This document shows positions 27,355-35,250 of a DNA stretch of 64,000 bases, piece by piece; positions within the stretch are counted from its first letter, which is position 1, and each line of letters starts with the position of its first letter. Under the pieces are notes generated by a model, which did not search any database, was not told where the DNA came from, and worked only from the letters and a program-made list of their open reading frames with translations. A program made the translations under genes and the position numbers. This stretch comes from Cytophagales bacterium UBA2561 (GTDB lineage Bacteria > Bacteroidota > Bacteroidia > Cytophagales > Thermoflexibacteraceae): positions 62,001 through 126,000 of the forward strand of contig DDLX01000026.1 in NCBI GenBank assembly GCA_002340355.1, written 5' to 3'.

Positions 27355-27796
27355 ATGAATTCACTCATAAATGAAAATTTTATAGTACGATTTGCCCAGT
27401 TTTCTGACAAAGATTCAATTTTTCGATTGTATCAAAATATGGCTAAGATGATTGGAGGATTAGCATGAGAAGTAGATGAAATTAGAACCTAAGGTCTTTC
27501 GACATCTACTTTCACAACTAACAATTGCTGTACATCCTAATTTTCAAGGGAAAGGACTTGGGAAATTGCTTTTTACTGAATTACTTACTTATGTTGAAAA
27601 AAAGCGTCCTGATATTTTACGTATTGAACTTATTGCTCGTGAAAGTAATCAAAAGGCTATCCAATTTTATCAGAAATTAGGTTTCCGAATTGAGGGTAAA
27701 TTTCGTAGCCGAATCGACAACAAAACATCATCTTTAGAGGATGATATCCCAATGGCATGGTTCAATAAAAATTTTAAGTATCTGAAAAATAGCTAA
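27355..27796 (+). pseudogene. GNAT acetyltransferase gene, broken
   Basis: An N-terminal fragment from ATG 27355 reads MNSLINENFIVRFAQF and then LYQNMAKMIGGLA before an in-frame TGA (27466-27468), where an arginine codon would be expected (GGLA-R-EVDEI). The frame then shifts by one, and a second frame from 27476 resumes at EPKVFRHLLSQLTIAVHPNF, followed by the acetyl-CoA loop QGKGLGKLLF. The 40 or so residues normally between these parts are missing. So there is a nonsense change, a frameshift and an internal deletion. The C-terminal 106 residues could still be translated from ATG 27476, but the enzyme is very likely dead. Confidence 0.7.
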
Positions 27797-28110
27797 GTAT
27801 CTAATGATTTATTGATGGTTACAAAGAGTTTTGAGTATGCTCTTTAAAGTTTGAATAAGTCAAATTTAATTTTTCTGTAGAGTTTATACCATCGAGAAAA
27901 ATGGCTTTTTAGTCCAATAAACAAAGGTTATTCAATAACTTTAATACTAATATATTTTATAAATCATGTTTAGTAGGGTAAAGTAATTCCTTGATTAGGA
28001 GTATTAACCCTAAAAAATCTATTTGAAAAAGGCAATCAATTTTTTTAGATTTGAGGTTTGGTAAACACCAACACAATTATCAACGATATTCGAATGATTC
28101 ATTTCCCATT
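27797..28110. other. 314-base intergenic region
   Basis: No gene seen. A weak nested hairpin around 27974-28012 (AGGGTAA with TTAACCCT) might be a terminator remnant. Confidence 0.4.
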
Positions 28111-29145
28111 ATGAGCAAATACTATAAATTAAAGATTAAAGCAATTACAAAGGAAACTTCAGATGCCATTACGGTACATTTGAAACAACCTTTATTTAAT
28201 AAAGTAAAATATACCGCAGGACAATTCTTGACAGTCTTAATACCAATTGATGGTGAGAAACACCGAAGAGCCTATTCTTTTTCAAGTGCGCCAACCATTG
28301 ATTCGGAATTAGCATTCACGGTTAAGCGAGTTAAAAATGGTTTGATTTCCAATTATTTAAATGATAATTTGAAAGTAGGTCAGAAGTTAGAAATCATGGA
28401 GCCAATGGGCAATTTTACCCTTAGCCCTGATGCCAAGCAAGCCCGTCATGTCGTTTTGTTTGGTGCTGGAAGTGGGATTACGCCTTTGATGTCGATGCTC
28501 AAAACGGTACTTTTGCTCGAACCCAAGAGTAGCGTTTCTTTGATTTATGGAAATCGGAACGAAAGCTCTATTATTTTCAATGAAAAACTAGACTGGTTCA
28601 AGAATAAATATCCGACCCGTTTTGAATTGATTCATACTTTAAATGAAGCAACGCATACTTGGACAGGACGAAGAGGGCGTATTGACACCAATCTAGTTAA
28701 GAAAATAGCTTCAAAAATTGATACCTCAAAAGCTTTATTTTTCCTTTGTGGACCCGAAGGAATGCAGGAAGTTGTTCAAGAAACTTTATTAGAATTAGGA
28801 TTTTCAGCCAATCAAATTCGGCGAGAATCATTCACTAGCTCCTCTTCTGCGTCAGCAACTGCAAGCGATGCCAAAACTGTTACAATTATTTTGAACGGAG
28901 AGCCTCATAAGATAAATGTACCCGCAGGAAAATTCATATTGCAAGCAGGTTTAGATTCAGGCTTAGATATACCTTTTTCTTGTCAGAGTGGAATTTGTAC
29001 AGCTTGTCGTGGAAAATGTGAATCAGGTGAGATCAACATGAATAATGATGATGGTGGACTATCTGATAGTGAGTTAGCAGATGGATACCTTTTAACGTGT
29101 GTATCCCAACCTATAACTAACGACGTAGTGATTGAAATTGGTTAG
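28111..29145 (+). CDS. PaaE-like ferredoxin reductase (FAD, NAD(P)H and plant-type 2Fe-2S)
   Basis: A 344-residue electron-transfer protein that passes electrons from NAD(P)H through FAD to a [2Fe-2S] centre. The domains are an FAD-binding barrel (RRAYSFSSAP), an NAD-binding domain (VVLFGAGSGITPLMSML, then FLCGPEGM), and a C-terminal plant-type ferredoxin domain with ligands C291, C296, C299 and C330. The layout matches PaaE, the reductase of phenylacetyl-CoA epoxidase, but no paaABCD genes are near, so it may serve another oxygenase or desaturase. I start at ATG 28111 (MSKYYKLKIKAITKETSDAI); an upstream ATG at 28051 would add 20 residues foreign to the family. Confidence 0.9.
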   Translation: MSKYYKLKIKAITKETSDAITVHLKQPLFNKVKYTAGQFLTVLIPIDGEKHRRAYSFSSAPTIDSELAFTVKRVKNGLISNYLNDNLKVGQKLEIMEPMGNFTLSPDAKQARHVVLFGAGSGITPLMSMLKTVLLLEPKSSVSLIYGNRNESSIIFNEKLDWFKNKYPTRFELIHTLNEATHTWTGRRGRIDTNLVKKIASKIDTSKALFFLCGPEGMQEVVQETLLELGFSANQIRRESFTSSSSASATASDAKTVTIILNGEPHKINVPAGKFILQAGLDSGLDIPFSCQSGICTACRGKCESGEINMNNDDGGLSDSELADGYLLTCVSQPITNDVVIEIG

Positions 29146-29173
29146 TATATTATTTTATTAATCATATATTTTC

Positions 29174-29205
29174 AACCTATAAAGTTCTAAAGAACCTTAT
29201 AGGTT
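29174..29205. terminator. Bidirectional hairpin of the CCTATAAG family
   Basis: AACCTATAAAGTTCT pairs with AGAACCTTATAGGTT with one mismatch, followed by TTTATA. It sits between converging genes and should stop both. Confidence 0.7.
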
Positions 29206-29219
29206 TTATATTCTTAAAG

Positions 29220-29744
29220 TTATTTCTTTGCATTTAAAGAATAAGTCCAAGTTGTACTATTGATTAAAATTTTAAAATTTAATGAATTGATTGGATTTCC
29301 GTTTGTATCCTCTATTTCGTAATAACCATGTGCCTGTAAATTATTATCTTCATACAATTTTAAACCTTTATATCGTGTTCCATCAATAACTTGGTCAGGA
29401 ACCGTAAAGCTAACGACATTTTTGAACTCAGGAATATCAAAATTAACTTCGTACTCGTGAGTTTCAGTAGTTAGATTTCCATTAGCGTCATTAATTTCCA
29501 CTTCTTCCTGAAAATAAATTTTCGAATTTTTACTAATCACCTTTACCTCATAATCCTCCTGAACTAATGCAGGAACACGATCATTAATTCTATTACCGCT
29601 AAATGTACCTGTTTCCACTATAAGCTTTCCAAAATCAGGTGGTGGAACTTCAACCTGATCAACTTTCGTACACGCACCTAACAACATAATTCCAAATAGT
29701 ACAAAAGGAATCACGACACGGGATGGATGATTTAAACACATCAT
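29220..29744 (-). CDS. Predicted lipoprotein, unknown function
   Basis: A 174-residue protein with a lipoprotein leader and lipobox LLGAC (C25). The mature part is rich in beta-forming sequence with an Asp/Asn-rich pattern and looks like a small immunoglobulin-like or jelly-roll domain, but no family motif is recognised. Tandem ATG codons begin the gene at 29744. It converges with the reductase gene, sharing the terminator hairpin. A surface location is inferred from the lipobox. Confidence 0.6.
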   Translation of the reverse strand: MMCLNHPSRVVIPFVLFGIMLLGACTKVDQVEVPPPDFGKLIVETGTFSGNRINDRVPALVQEDYEVKVISKNSKIYFQEEVEINDANGNLTTETHEYEVNFDIPEFKNVVSFTVPDQVIDGTRYKGLKLYEDNNLQAHGYYEIEDTNGNPINSLNFKILINSTTWTYSLNAKK

Positions 29745-29886
29745 ATATTTTGGGTTTTATCTGATAGTTTTGATGCCAATTCAAGATATACTTTTCAGTG
29801 GCAAATTTATGGCTTTTTATTCAGTCTACTATTTATATTTTATAAAAAACTTGAATAGTAAACCAAATATTTCTTTTTTTATTTCC

Positions 29887-29919
29887 AAAAAAAACGCCCA
29901 AAATATAAAATTTGAGCGT
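29887..29919 (-). terminator. Terminator of the 29947-30648 gene
   Basis: ACGCCCAAA (29894-29902) pairs with TTTGAGCGT (29911-29919) with one mismatch; the A run 29887-29894 supplies the T tail on the minus strand. Confidence 0.65.
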
Positions 29920-29946
29920 CTAAGTAAAGTGAATAATCAAACACTT

Positions 29947-30648
29947 TTATTGATTATCTACGTAACTTTTATAAATTTGATTAAACTGTTCTTCTTTCAA
30001 CTTTTGGAGTTTTTCATCTTGCTTTGCTACCCAACTCGTCTTATTTAATTTACCATTCGGATGAACATCTTTATAATATTTATACTGAATATCGTAACGT
30101 AAAAATAATTGCTGATAGGTATCTTCAATCAATGCAAAGTTTTCATTGATATTACTTTTCAGGTTTTTCAGTTGGTCAGGTTCTCGAAAAATCATCAATT
30201 TAATCTCTCCTAATTGTTTGATAATTATAGGATCGCTAAAGTCACCTTCCTTCTCTTCGGGCGTAATTTCTAATGCCATTACTAACTCCTTAAATGCAGC
30301 ATCATCAATAAAAAAACCTGCACTAATCATCTCAGGCTTAATAACGAAACCTACAAGGGTTTCTTGCTCCGCTAATCGACGAAGCATTAGAACTTGTTTC
30401 CATTCGGTTATTTTTCGGACATCTTCAGGCTCAAAGTCATTCCAATTTTTACCATAATACTCCACCCAAAGCGCAGAATCAATCGGATTTTCACGTAATT
30501 TTTTCCATGTTTCGGGGTGTTTCAAAGGGTCTCGAAGGTTCATAATATTTGGTTGAGCATAAACATCCATCATTGTTAATACTAATAAACATATTAACAT
30601 TAATGTACTATAAAAGTAATTATTGAACATATTTTTTACTTTTTTCAT
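29947..30648 (-). CDS. Predicted secreted protein, unknown function
   Basis: A 233-residue protein with a Sec signal peptide ending near DVYAQ (about residue 32). The mature part is charged and mostly helical, with aromatic-rich segments (WVEYYGKNWNDFEP; DIQYKYYKD) and no cysteine motif. No family recognised. An internal ATG at residue 7 (MFNNYF) is an alternative start that would give a more typical signal peptide. It is a single gene with its own terminator. Confidence 0.55.
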   Translation of the reverse strand: MKKVKNMFNNYFYSTLMLICLLVLTMMDVYAQPNIMNLRDPLKHPETWKKLRENPIDSALWVEYYGKNWNDFEPEDVRKITEWKQVLMLRRLAEQETLVGFVIKPEMISAGFFIDDAAFKELVMALEITPEEKEGDFSDPIIIKQLGEIKLMIFREPDQLKNLKSNINENFALIEDTYQQLFLRYDIQYKYYKDVHPNGKLNKTSWVAKQDEKLQKLKEEQFNQIYKSYVDNQ

Positions 30649-31021
30649 GAGATTGCTATGTTTAAATAAACAAAAAGTAGATACAATTTTTTAGATAAAA
30701 AAATTTAGTAGTTATAAAAAAATCTGCTAATTCTAATGTGTCTTTTTTAGATGATATTTAAGCGAAATAACGTAGATTGCCTAGGAAGCGTGGTGTTTCG
30801 AGGATAATTTAACATTTTATTGACAATGCTCTGAAGTTGATAAACTTGCCTGAAAGCCTTCTCTTTAAGCTACTTTTAAACAACAGTTTGAAACATCAAA
30901 TCAGTTCGGAATTACGGAAACTTTTAGAAGTTGAGCAAATTTTTTCTCAGTTTTTTCTTGAGATACTCCTTCGAATCCCTTAATTTAGCCTAAAATCAGA
31001 AAATTTATTTCAAAAAAACCT
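30649..31021. other. 373-base divergent intergenic region
   Basis: AT-rich; it should hold promoters for genes on both sides. I could not assign a TTTG-N19-TAnnTTTG pair with confidence, and no RNA gene is seen. Confidence 0.45.
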
Positions 31022-31507
31022 ATGGACGAGATTTTTCAAATTGGCATTGCCATCGTTGCTTCACTCATTTATTTTGTCTTTGTTACAGGACGGAAACGTT
31101 CCCAAAAAGAAGACCAACCCTCTTCCTTGGTTTCCCCTGACCCTGCTCCAGAACCCAAACCTGAACCCCAAAAAGAAGAAAAAGAACCTGAACCAAAAAT
31201 TACATTCCAAGATTTACTAAAGGAATTTTTGCCTGAGCCTGAAAAAAAAAACGAAGAAAACGATAAATCCATCATTGATCTTCAGGAAGAAGAACCCCGA
31301 GAAGCGGAAAGCCTTTCTTTAAAACCAAAATTCAAACAAGAAGAAGTTAATCTTGAAAAATTAGCTATTCAAAAAGTAGCTGTACAACCCAAAGTTCAAA
31401 ACTCCCGTGAATCACAGTCATTCTCAGAGATGATGCAAAATCCATCTGATTTTCGAAATGCTTTTATTTTGAGCCAGATTTTAGACCGTCCTTACCAAGA
31501 TGACTAA
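31022..31507 (+). CDS. Single-span membrane protein with charged Pro/Glu/Lys-rich tail
   Basis: A 161-residue protein with one N-terminal membrane helix (about residues 5-23, IGIAIVASLIYFVFVTG). A low-complexity tail follows, full of Pro, Glu and Lys (EPKPEPQKEEKEPEPK near 44-59), then a short folded-looking end with SFSEMMQNPSDFRNAFILSQ. No family recognised; the order suggests an anchor, a spacer and a small docking segment. It is a single gene that converges on the sigma-factor pair. Confidence 0.6.
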   Translation: MDEIFQIGIAIVASLIYFVFVTGRKRSQKEDQPSSLVSPDPAPEPKPEPQKEEKEPEPKITFQDLLKEFLPEPEKKNEENDKSIIDLQEEEPREAESLSLKPKFKQEEVNLEKLAIQKVAVQPKVQNSRESQSFSEMMQNPSDFRNAFILSQILDRPYQDD

Positions 31508-31532
31508 ATCAAACTAACTTTCAGGAGGGAAT

Positions 31533-31559
31533 AAAAAAACCTCCAATAAATATTGGAGG
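31533..31559 (-). terminator. Terminator of the sigma-factor transcript
   Basis: A perfect 9-bp stem, CCTCCAATA (31540-31548) with TATTGGAGG (31551-31559). The A run 31533-31539 gives seven T on the minus strand. It may also stop the converging plus-strand gene. Confidence 0.8.
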
Positions 31560-31635
31560 CTTTAGGGTATAGTTTATGTCGTAAAAAATTTTATTTGTTG
31601 TATTTCTATATTCCCTAAAATGGTTTGGTCTTATT

Positions 31636-31923
31636 TTAGGGAACTAATGTCTTTTTTATTTTTGCCGTTTTGGTCATCGTTTTAGTCGCCTTTTTGGAAC
31701 TTCCTTGAGAACGGGCATACGTCATAATTCGGTTAATTGTTCGGGAACTAGGAACAGTCTCTAATTGATTCAAATCATCTTTCATCTGAATAAAATCATA
31801 GAATTCTTCTACAAGAGGATGTCCCTCTTCAAACAGGAGTTTTTCAATCCAAAAATTTTCTTCCGCAGAAGTTTCATGATAGACATATCTCAGAATATCA
31901 GAAGATTTGATTTGCTTTTTCAT
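31636..31923 (-). CDS. Small cytosolic protein overlapping the ECF sigma-factor gene
   Basis: A 95-residue protein whose start lies inside the 3' end of the sigma-factor gene (26-base overlap), so its translation is probably coupled. It is helical and acidic in the first two thirds (SAEENFWIEKLLFEEGHP) and strongly basic at the end (KKATKTMTKTAKIKKT). It has no membrane helix and no HxxxCxxC zinc motif, so it is not a classic anti-sigma factor, but its place makes a regulator or partner of the sigma factor the best guess. Small proteins of this kind accompany similar sigma factors in Bacteroidota. Confidence 0.65.
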   Translation of the reverse strand: MKKQIKSSDILRYVYHETSAEENFWIEKLLFEEGHPLVEEFYDFIQMKDDLNQLETVPSSRTINRIMTYARSQGSSKKATKTMTKTAKIKKTLVP

Positions 31924-32497
31924 ACGATACGTTCGATTTTTTCATCTGCTTCCGCAAATTAATCAACGCATAACGCATTCTGCCTAGTGCCGTATTGATA
32001 CTGACATTAGTTGCCTCGGCAATCTCCTGAAAACTCATTTTCATATAGTGCCGCATGGTCAATACTTCCCGTTGGGCTGGTGGAAGCTGTTGTATCAGTT
32101 CTTTCAATTTGGCGTACGTTTCGTTCTTGATTCGAGTTTCTTCAATGCTCTCCTCTGAAAAACTCAACGTATTAAACATCTTGACGTTATCTTCTATGAC
32201 AACTTTGGGGTAACGCTTTTGTTTTCGGAAATAGTCAATCGCCATGTTATAGCCGATTCTTGAAATCCAAGGCAAAAACTTGCCTTCTTCGTTGTATTTG
32301 CCTGAATTGATGGTATCAATAGCTTTAATAAAAGTTTCTTGTAGCAAATCCTCAGCCACTGAATCATCCTTGACGATGAGATTAATAGTCGTAAAAATTC
32401 GGTTTTTGTAGCGATTTACTAAGACTTCAAAAGCGTATTCGTTCCCTTGTTTGTACTGTGCGATTAATTCGCTGTCAGCGACTTCAAATTTAGTCAT
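31898..32497 (-). CDS. ECF-type RNA polymerase sigma factor
   Basis: A 199-residue alternative sigma factor that directs RNA polymerase to a small set of promoters. Region 2 is seen at about residues 20-90 (VNRYKNRIFTTINLIVKDDS, then AEDLLQETFIKAIDTI and FLPWISRIGYNMAIDYFRKQ) and region 4 at about 130-185 (LPPAQREVLTMRHYMKMSF, then QEIAEATNVSINTALGRM). It starts with ATG. The downstream small gene overlaps it by 26 bases. A 21-bp-phased repeat array lies 144-238 bases upstream of its start and may regulate it. Confidence 0.92.
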   Translation of the reverse strand: MTKFEVADSELIAQYKQGNEYAFEVLVNRYKNRIFTTINLIVKDDSVAEDLLQETFIKAIDTINSGKYNEEGKFLPWISRIGYNMAIDYFRKQKRYPKVVIEDNVKMFNTLSFSEESIEETRIKNETYAKLKELIQQLPPAQREVLTMRHYMKMSFQEIAEATNVSINTALGRMRYALINLRKQMKKSNVSYEKANQIF

Positions 32498-32640
32498 TTT
32501 TGTTTGAATGTTTAACGTATTTTGCCAAAAAAATATTGCACGACAAATGCAAAAACTACGGAATTAAGTTTGTTGAAATTTTGTTATGAATGATTGACCA
32601 AACCAATACAGACTTTCTTTTTTTCATTTTATTGTCTTTC

Positions 32641-32735
32641 TTTCGATAAACAAGTTTAAATTTTCGATAAACCTGTATTTTTTTTCGACAAACTTAGTTA
32701 CAGATACGACAAATCGCAAGTTATGTTCGATATTT
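32641..32735 (+). repeat. 21-bp-phased direct repeat array, core TTTCGAYAAAC
   Basis: Three strong copies start at 32641 (TTTCGATAAAC), 32662 (TTTCGATAAAC) and 32683 (TTTCGACAAAC). Degenerate copies follow in the same phase at 32704 (ATACGACAAAT) and 32725 (GTTCGATATTT). The pitch is exactly 21 bases, two turns of the helix. A perfect inverted copy is at 32827-32837 and a 10-base match at 32861-32870. The array sits between divergent genes. Confidence 0.8.
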
Positions 32736-32826
32736 CTTGTGATTTCTTCGTTTTTTTTCGAGTTTTGGACACAATAATTTGTTTTTTACTACCATTTCTT
32801 GTTTTTGTACAACAAAAATACTCAAC

Positions 32827-32870
32827 GTTTATCGAAATCATTTATTTTTGATTTTCCTTTTTTATCGAAA
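32827..32870 (-). promoter_or_regulatory. Inverted copies of the TTTCGATAAAC motif
   Basis: GTTTATCGAAA at 32827-32837 is the exact reverse complement of the array core, and TTTATCGAAA at 32861-32870 matches ten of its bases. They lie 55-100 bases before the O-methyltransferase ATG and could be operator sites. Confidence 0.5.
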
Positions 32871-32925
32871 GATTTCTCAAATTCGATTTTTACAATTCTT
32901 TATTGAATTCGAACCCATAAAGTAA

Positions 32926-33564
32926 ATGGAATTACTAAAAAAGCCCATTGAAGACTATATTGCCACACATTCGGAGGCAGAATCGGAGTTACTCCAACAA
33001 ATTAACCGTGAAACACATTTGCAAGTGCTTAAACCCCGAATGTTATCAGGGTATTTGCAAGGCAATATATTGACGATGTTTTCTCGAATGATTCGTCCGA
33101 ATCGTATTTTGGAAATTGGAACGTACACGGGATATTCTGCCCTTTGCTTAGCGGAAGGATTAACGGAAGATGGGATATTGCATACGATTGATGTGAATTT
33201 TGAGTTAGAAAATCGGGTACGCAATTATTTTGAAAAAAGCCCCTATTCAACTCAAATTCAGTATCATGTCGGTAATGCTATGCAAATTATCCCTAAATTG
33301 GAGGAAAATTTTGATTTAGTTTTCATTGATGCCGATAAACTCAATTATTCGAATTATTTTGATTTGGTGATTGACAAAATACGTTCTGGAGGTTTTATTA
33401 TAGCAGATAATGTGCTTTGGAGTGGAAAAGTGATTTACAAAGCTCACCAAGATAAGGATACAAAAGCCCTTCGAAGGTTTAACCAGAAAGTACGAGAGGA
33501 TGAACGGGTTTTTTCGACTATTTTCCCAATTCGGGATGGTTTGAATGTGATTTGTAAAAAGTAG
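32926..33564 (+). CDS. O-methyltransferase, family 3 (catechol/caffeoyl-CoA type)
   Basis: A 212-residue SAM-dependent methyltransferase. Motif I, RILEIGTYTGYSALCLAEGL, lies near residues 59-78. The acidic residue after strand 2 is in HTIDVNFELE, the metal-binding FDLVFIDADKLNYSNYF near 124-140, and GGFIIADNVLWSGKV near 154-168. These are the hallmarks of cation-dependent family 3 enzymes that methylate catechol-like hydroxyls. The physiological substrate is unknown. It is divergent from the sigma-factor gene and shares the repeat-rich intergenic region. Confidence 0.92.
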   Translation: MELLKKPIEDYIATHSEAESELLQQINRETHLQVLKPRMLSGYLQGNILTMFSRMIRPNRILEIGTYTGYSALCLAEGLTEDGILHTIDVNFELENRVRNYFEKSPYSTQIQYHVGNAMQIIPKLEENFDLVFIDADKLNYSNYFDLVIDKIRSGGFIIADNVLWSGKVIYKAHQDKDTKALRRFNQKVREDERVFSTIFPIRDGLNVICKK

Positions 33565-33638
33565 CCAATTGTTTCGGACGTTTGCAATGGGAGACACTTT
33601 TGGGTGGTACATACCATATTGGCGAAATTTTCAAGAAT

Positions 33639-33669
33639 CTTTCTGGAAATAAACCAGAAGGATTTTTTT
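33639..33669 (+). terminator. Terminator of the O-methyltransferase gene
   Basis: CTTTCTGG (33639-33646) pairs with CCAGAAGG (33654-33661), followed by seven T (33663-33669). It touches the last bases of the converging XRE gene. Confidence 0.75.
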
Positions 33670-34033
33670 ATTGCCTCAATGTTTTCTCCAAAATCCCCCG
33701 TAAATATTGGATTTCGGCTTGCAGGTCGGTGATGCGAGATTCGTACACTTCTTTGATGAATTCGGCCTGGGTATGATTTACTCCATAATATTTACATTCC
33801 TGATTATGAAAGACAAAACTTTCGTCAAACCCAAAAATATCTGGAATAGTAGTATCTAAAATTTTGGCAATATTGCTTAATCTCTGTATCGTAATATCCA
33901 CTTCATTCCGTTCGATTTTGCCATAACCTTGCGGAGTCATTTTCAATTCCTGAGCCACGTGTTCTTGGGTAAAATTTCGCATTTCCCGAAACTTCTTAAT
34001 TCTATCCCCTACTTCTTCTGTTTTAAAACTCAT
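33668..34033 (-). CDS. XRE-family DNA-binding regulator with C-terminal coiled coil
   Basis: A 121-residue transcription regulator. The N-terminal helix-turn-helix (about residues 8-66) has the pattern IKKFREMRNFTQEHVAQELK, then MTPQGYGKIERNEVDITIQR. The middle part holds an HNQECKYYGVN segment, and the end (about 93-121) is a coiled coil that probably dimerises it. It is divergent from the TPR gene at 34145, whose start is 111 bases away, so autoregulation and control of that gene are plausible. Confidence 0.85.
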   Translation of the reverse strand: MSFKTEEVGDRIKKFREMRNFTQEHVAQELKMTPQGYGKIERNEVDITIQRLSNIAKILDTTIPDIFGFDESFVFHNQECKYYGVNHTQAEFIKEVYESRITDLQAEIQYLRGILEKTLRQ

Positions 34034-34144
34034 AATTTGGAATTGTAATTTTGAGGTTTTTAATACAACTCAAAAGTATTGATTTTGTATAAAAAATCCA
34101 AGATCTTACAGAAATTTTTTTCAAATAATTAATTACAAAGTTCT

Positions 34145-34984
34145 ATGGACTTCGAAAAAGCAACTCAGTTAATTGTACAAGCAAATACAGCAGTTGAGCA
34201 AAATGATTACTTGTATGCTATTCATACTGTAAATCAGCTTATTGAATTAGGCATAAAAACTCCAGATATATATAATTTGAAAGCGCATTGTGAGTTTTCA
34301 CTGCGAAATTACGCTCAAACTATCAAAGATTCAACCTTTGTTATTCAACAAGACCCTAATAGTGTTGTCGCTTATTATAATCGAGGCTGTGCTTATTTTG
34401 AGTTAGAACAATATGAAAATGCGCTTACAGATTTGGATAAGACCATTGATTTACAACCAAATCACGGAGAAGCATATAATTATCGTGGTTGTATCAAGGA
34501 AAATCAGGGCTATATATTAGGAGCGTTGGATGATTTTCTTCAAGCTCATAAATGTGGTAGTGAAGTTGCTATGCAAAATTTTATGAGACTAAAAGGCGGA
34601 ATAACTTCAACAACACCAAAATTACCTGAGATGGAATTTAATTCTTCTCGTCATATCAGGTATGAAAATGGGCAAAAAGTAGGTACTTTTAATGACCCTC
34701 GAATTGTTGATATTGAAAAAGAAGGGCGTTTTTATATCGTCACAATTTTAAATGCTAATAAAAGTTCTTGGTTAAGTGTTAGTGGAAACGTAGTTATGGC
34801 ATCAAAACGAATGTTAATTCAAACTGTCGAAGATAATAAAGTCGTTTTGAGAGGCTATGGCGAAGATGCTCAAGGATATTCTTTTATCAACTATGGTTTA
34901 ACTGTTTATTTCTCAAATTCAGAGGTTGAGAAAATGACTTTACATTTACACGACAGAAATGTCAATATTGAATATTTCAAATAA
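34145..34984 (+). CDS. Tetratricopeptide-repeat protein with unknown C-terminal domain
   Basis: A 279-residue cytosolic protein (no signal peptide). Residues 1 to about 155 form four or so TPR helical pairs, for example SVVAYYNRGCAYFELEQYEN followed by ALTDLDKTIDLQPNHGEAYN, a scaffold for protein binding. The last 110 residues form a beta-rich domain (RHIRYENGQKVGTFNDPRIV) that I do not recognise. It is divergent from the XRE regulator and followed after 15 bases by a 58-residue membrane protein gene, with which it is probably co-transcribed. Confidence 0.75.
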   Translation: MDFEKATQLIVQANTAVEQNDYLYAIHTVNQLIELGIKTPDIYNLKAHCEFSLRNYAQTIKDSTFVIQQDPNSVVAYYNRGCAYFELEQYENALTDLDKTIDLQPNHGEAYNYRGCIKENQGYILGALDDFLQAHKCGSEVAMQNFMRLKGGITSTTPKLPEMEFNSSRHIRYENGQKVGTFNDPRIVDIEKEGRFYIVTILNANKSSWLSVSGNVVMASKRMLIQTVEDNKVVLRGYGEDAQGYSFINYGLTVYFSNSEVEKMTLHLHDRNVNIEYFK

Positions 34985-34999
34985 CTAAATTAAAATTTT

Positions 35000-35176
35000 A
35001 TGTTACCAAAAATATTTTGTGGTATTTACTTTTTATGGGTATTTGCCTGTGTTTCCAGTTTTTTATGGGCTGAAGACCCAGCGTTATATTCCCCTTTGAT
35101 TGCAAAAGGTATTGTCTTTGGAATTGGAGGAATATTTTATGTAAAACGTTCTAATCAAAAGACAGCAAAACAATAA
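35000..35176 (+). CDS. Small two-helix membrane protein, 58 aa
   Basis: A short frame from ATG 35000-35002 to TAA 35174-35176 encodes 58 residues. The first helix is about residues 4-23 (KIFCGIYFLWVFACVSSFLW), then the polar turn AEDPALYSP, then a second helix 32-47 (PLIAKGIVFGIGGIFY) and a basic tail KRSNQKTAKQ. It begins 15 bases after the TPR gene and ends 7 bases before a terminator hairpin, which supports it being the last gene of that transcript. No family recognised; the helical-hairpin shape is that of many small inner-membrane proteins. Confidence 0.6.
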   Translation: MLPKIFCGIYFLWVFACVSSFLWAEDPALYSPLIAKGIVFGIGGIFYVKRSNQKTAKQ

Positions 35177-35183
35177 GTAACTT

Positions 35184-35217
35184 AAACCTATAAGGTCTTC
35201 GAAAATTTTATAGGTTT
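35184..35217 (+). terminator. Hairpin of the CCTATAAG family
   Basis: AAACCTATAA (35184-35193) pairs with TTATAGGTTT (35208-35217). It separates the TPR/small membrane protein pair from the putative ADP-ribosyltransferase gene. Confidence 0.65.
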
Positions 35218-35250
35218 GATAATCAGTGCTTTATTTCATATTTTTAAGCT

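Noticed and set aside
29770..30048. Plus-strand 92-residue frame
   Set aside because: It overlaps the terminator and 3' part of the minus-strand secreted protein gene and looks like random AT-rich translation.
32641..32735. Chromosomal origin (DnaA-box cluster)
   Set aside because: The repeats do not match TTATCCACA and no dnaA, gidA or similar genes are near.
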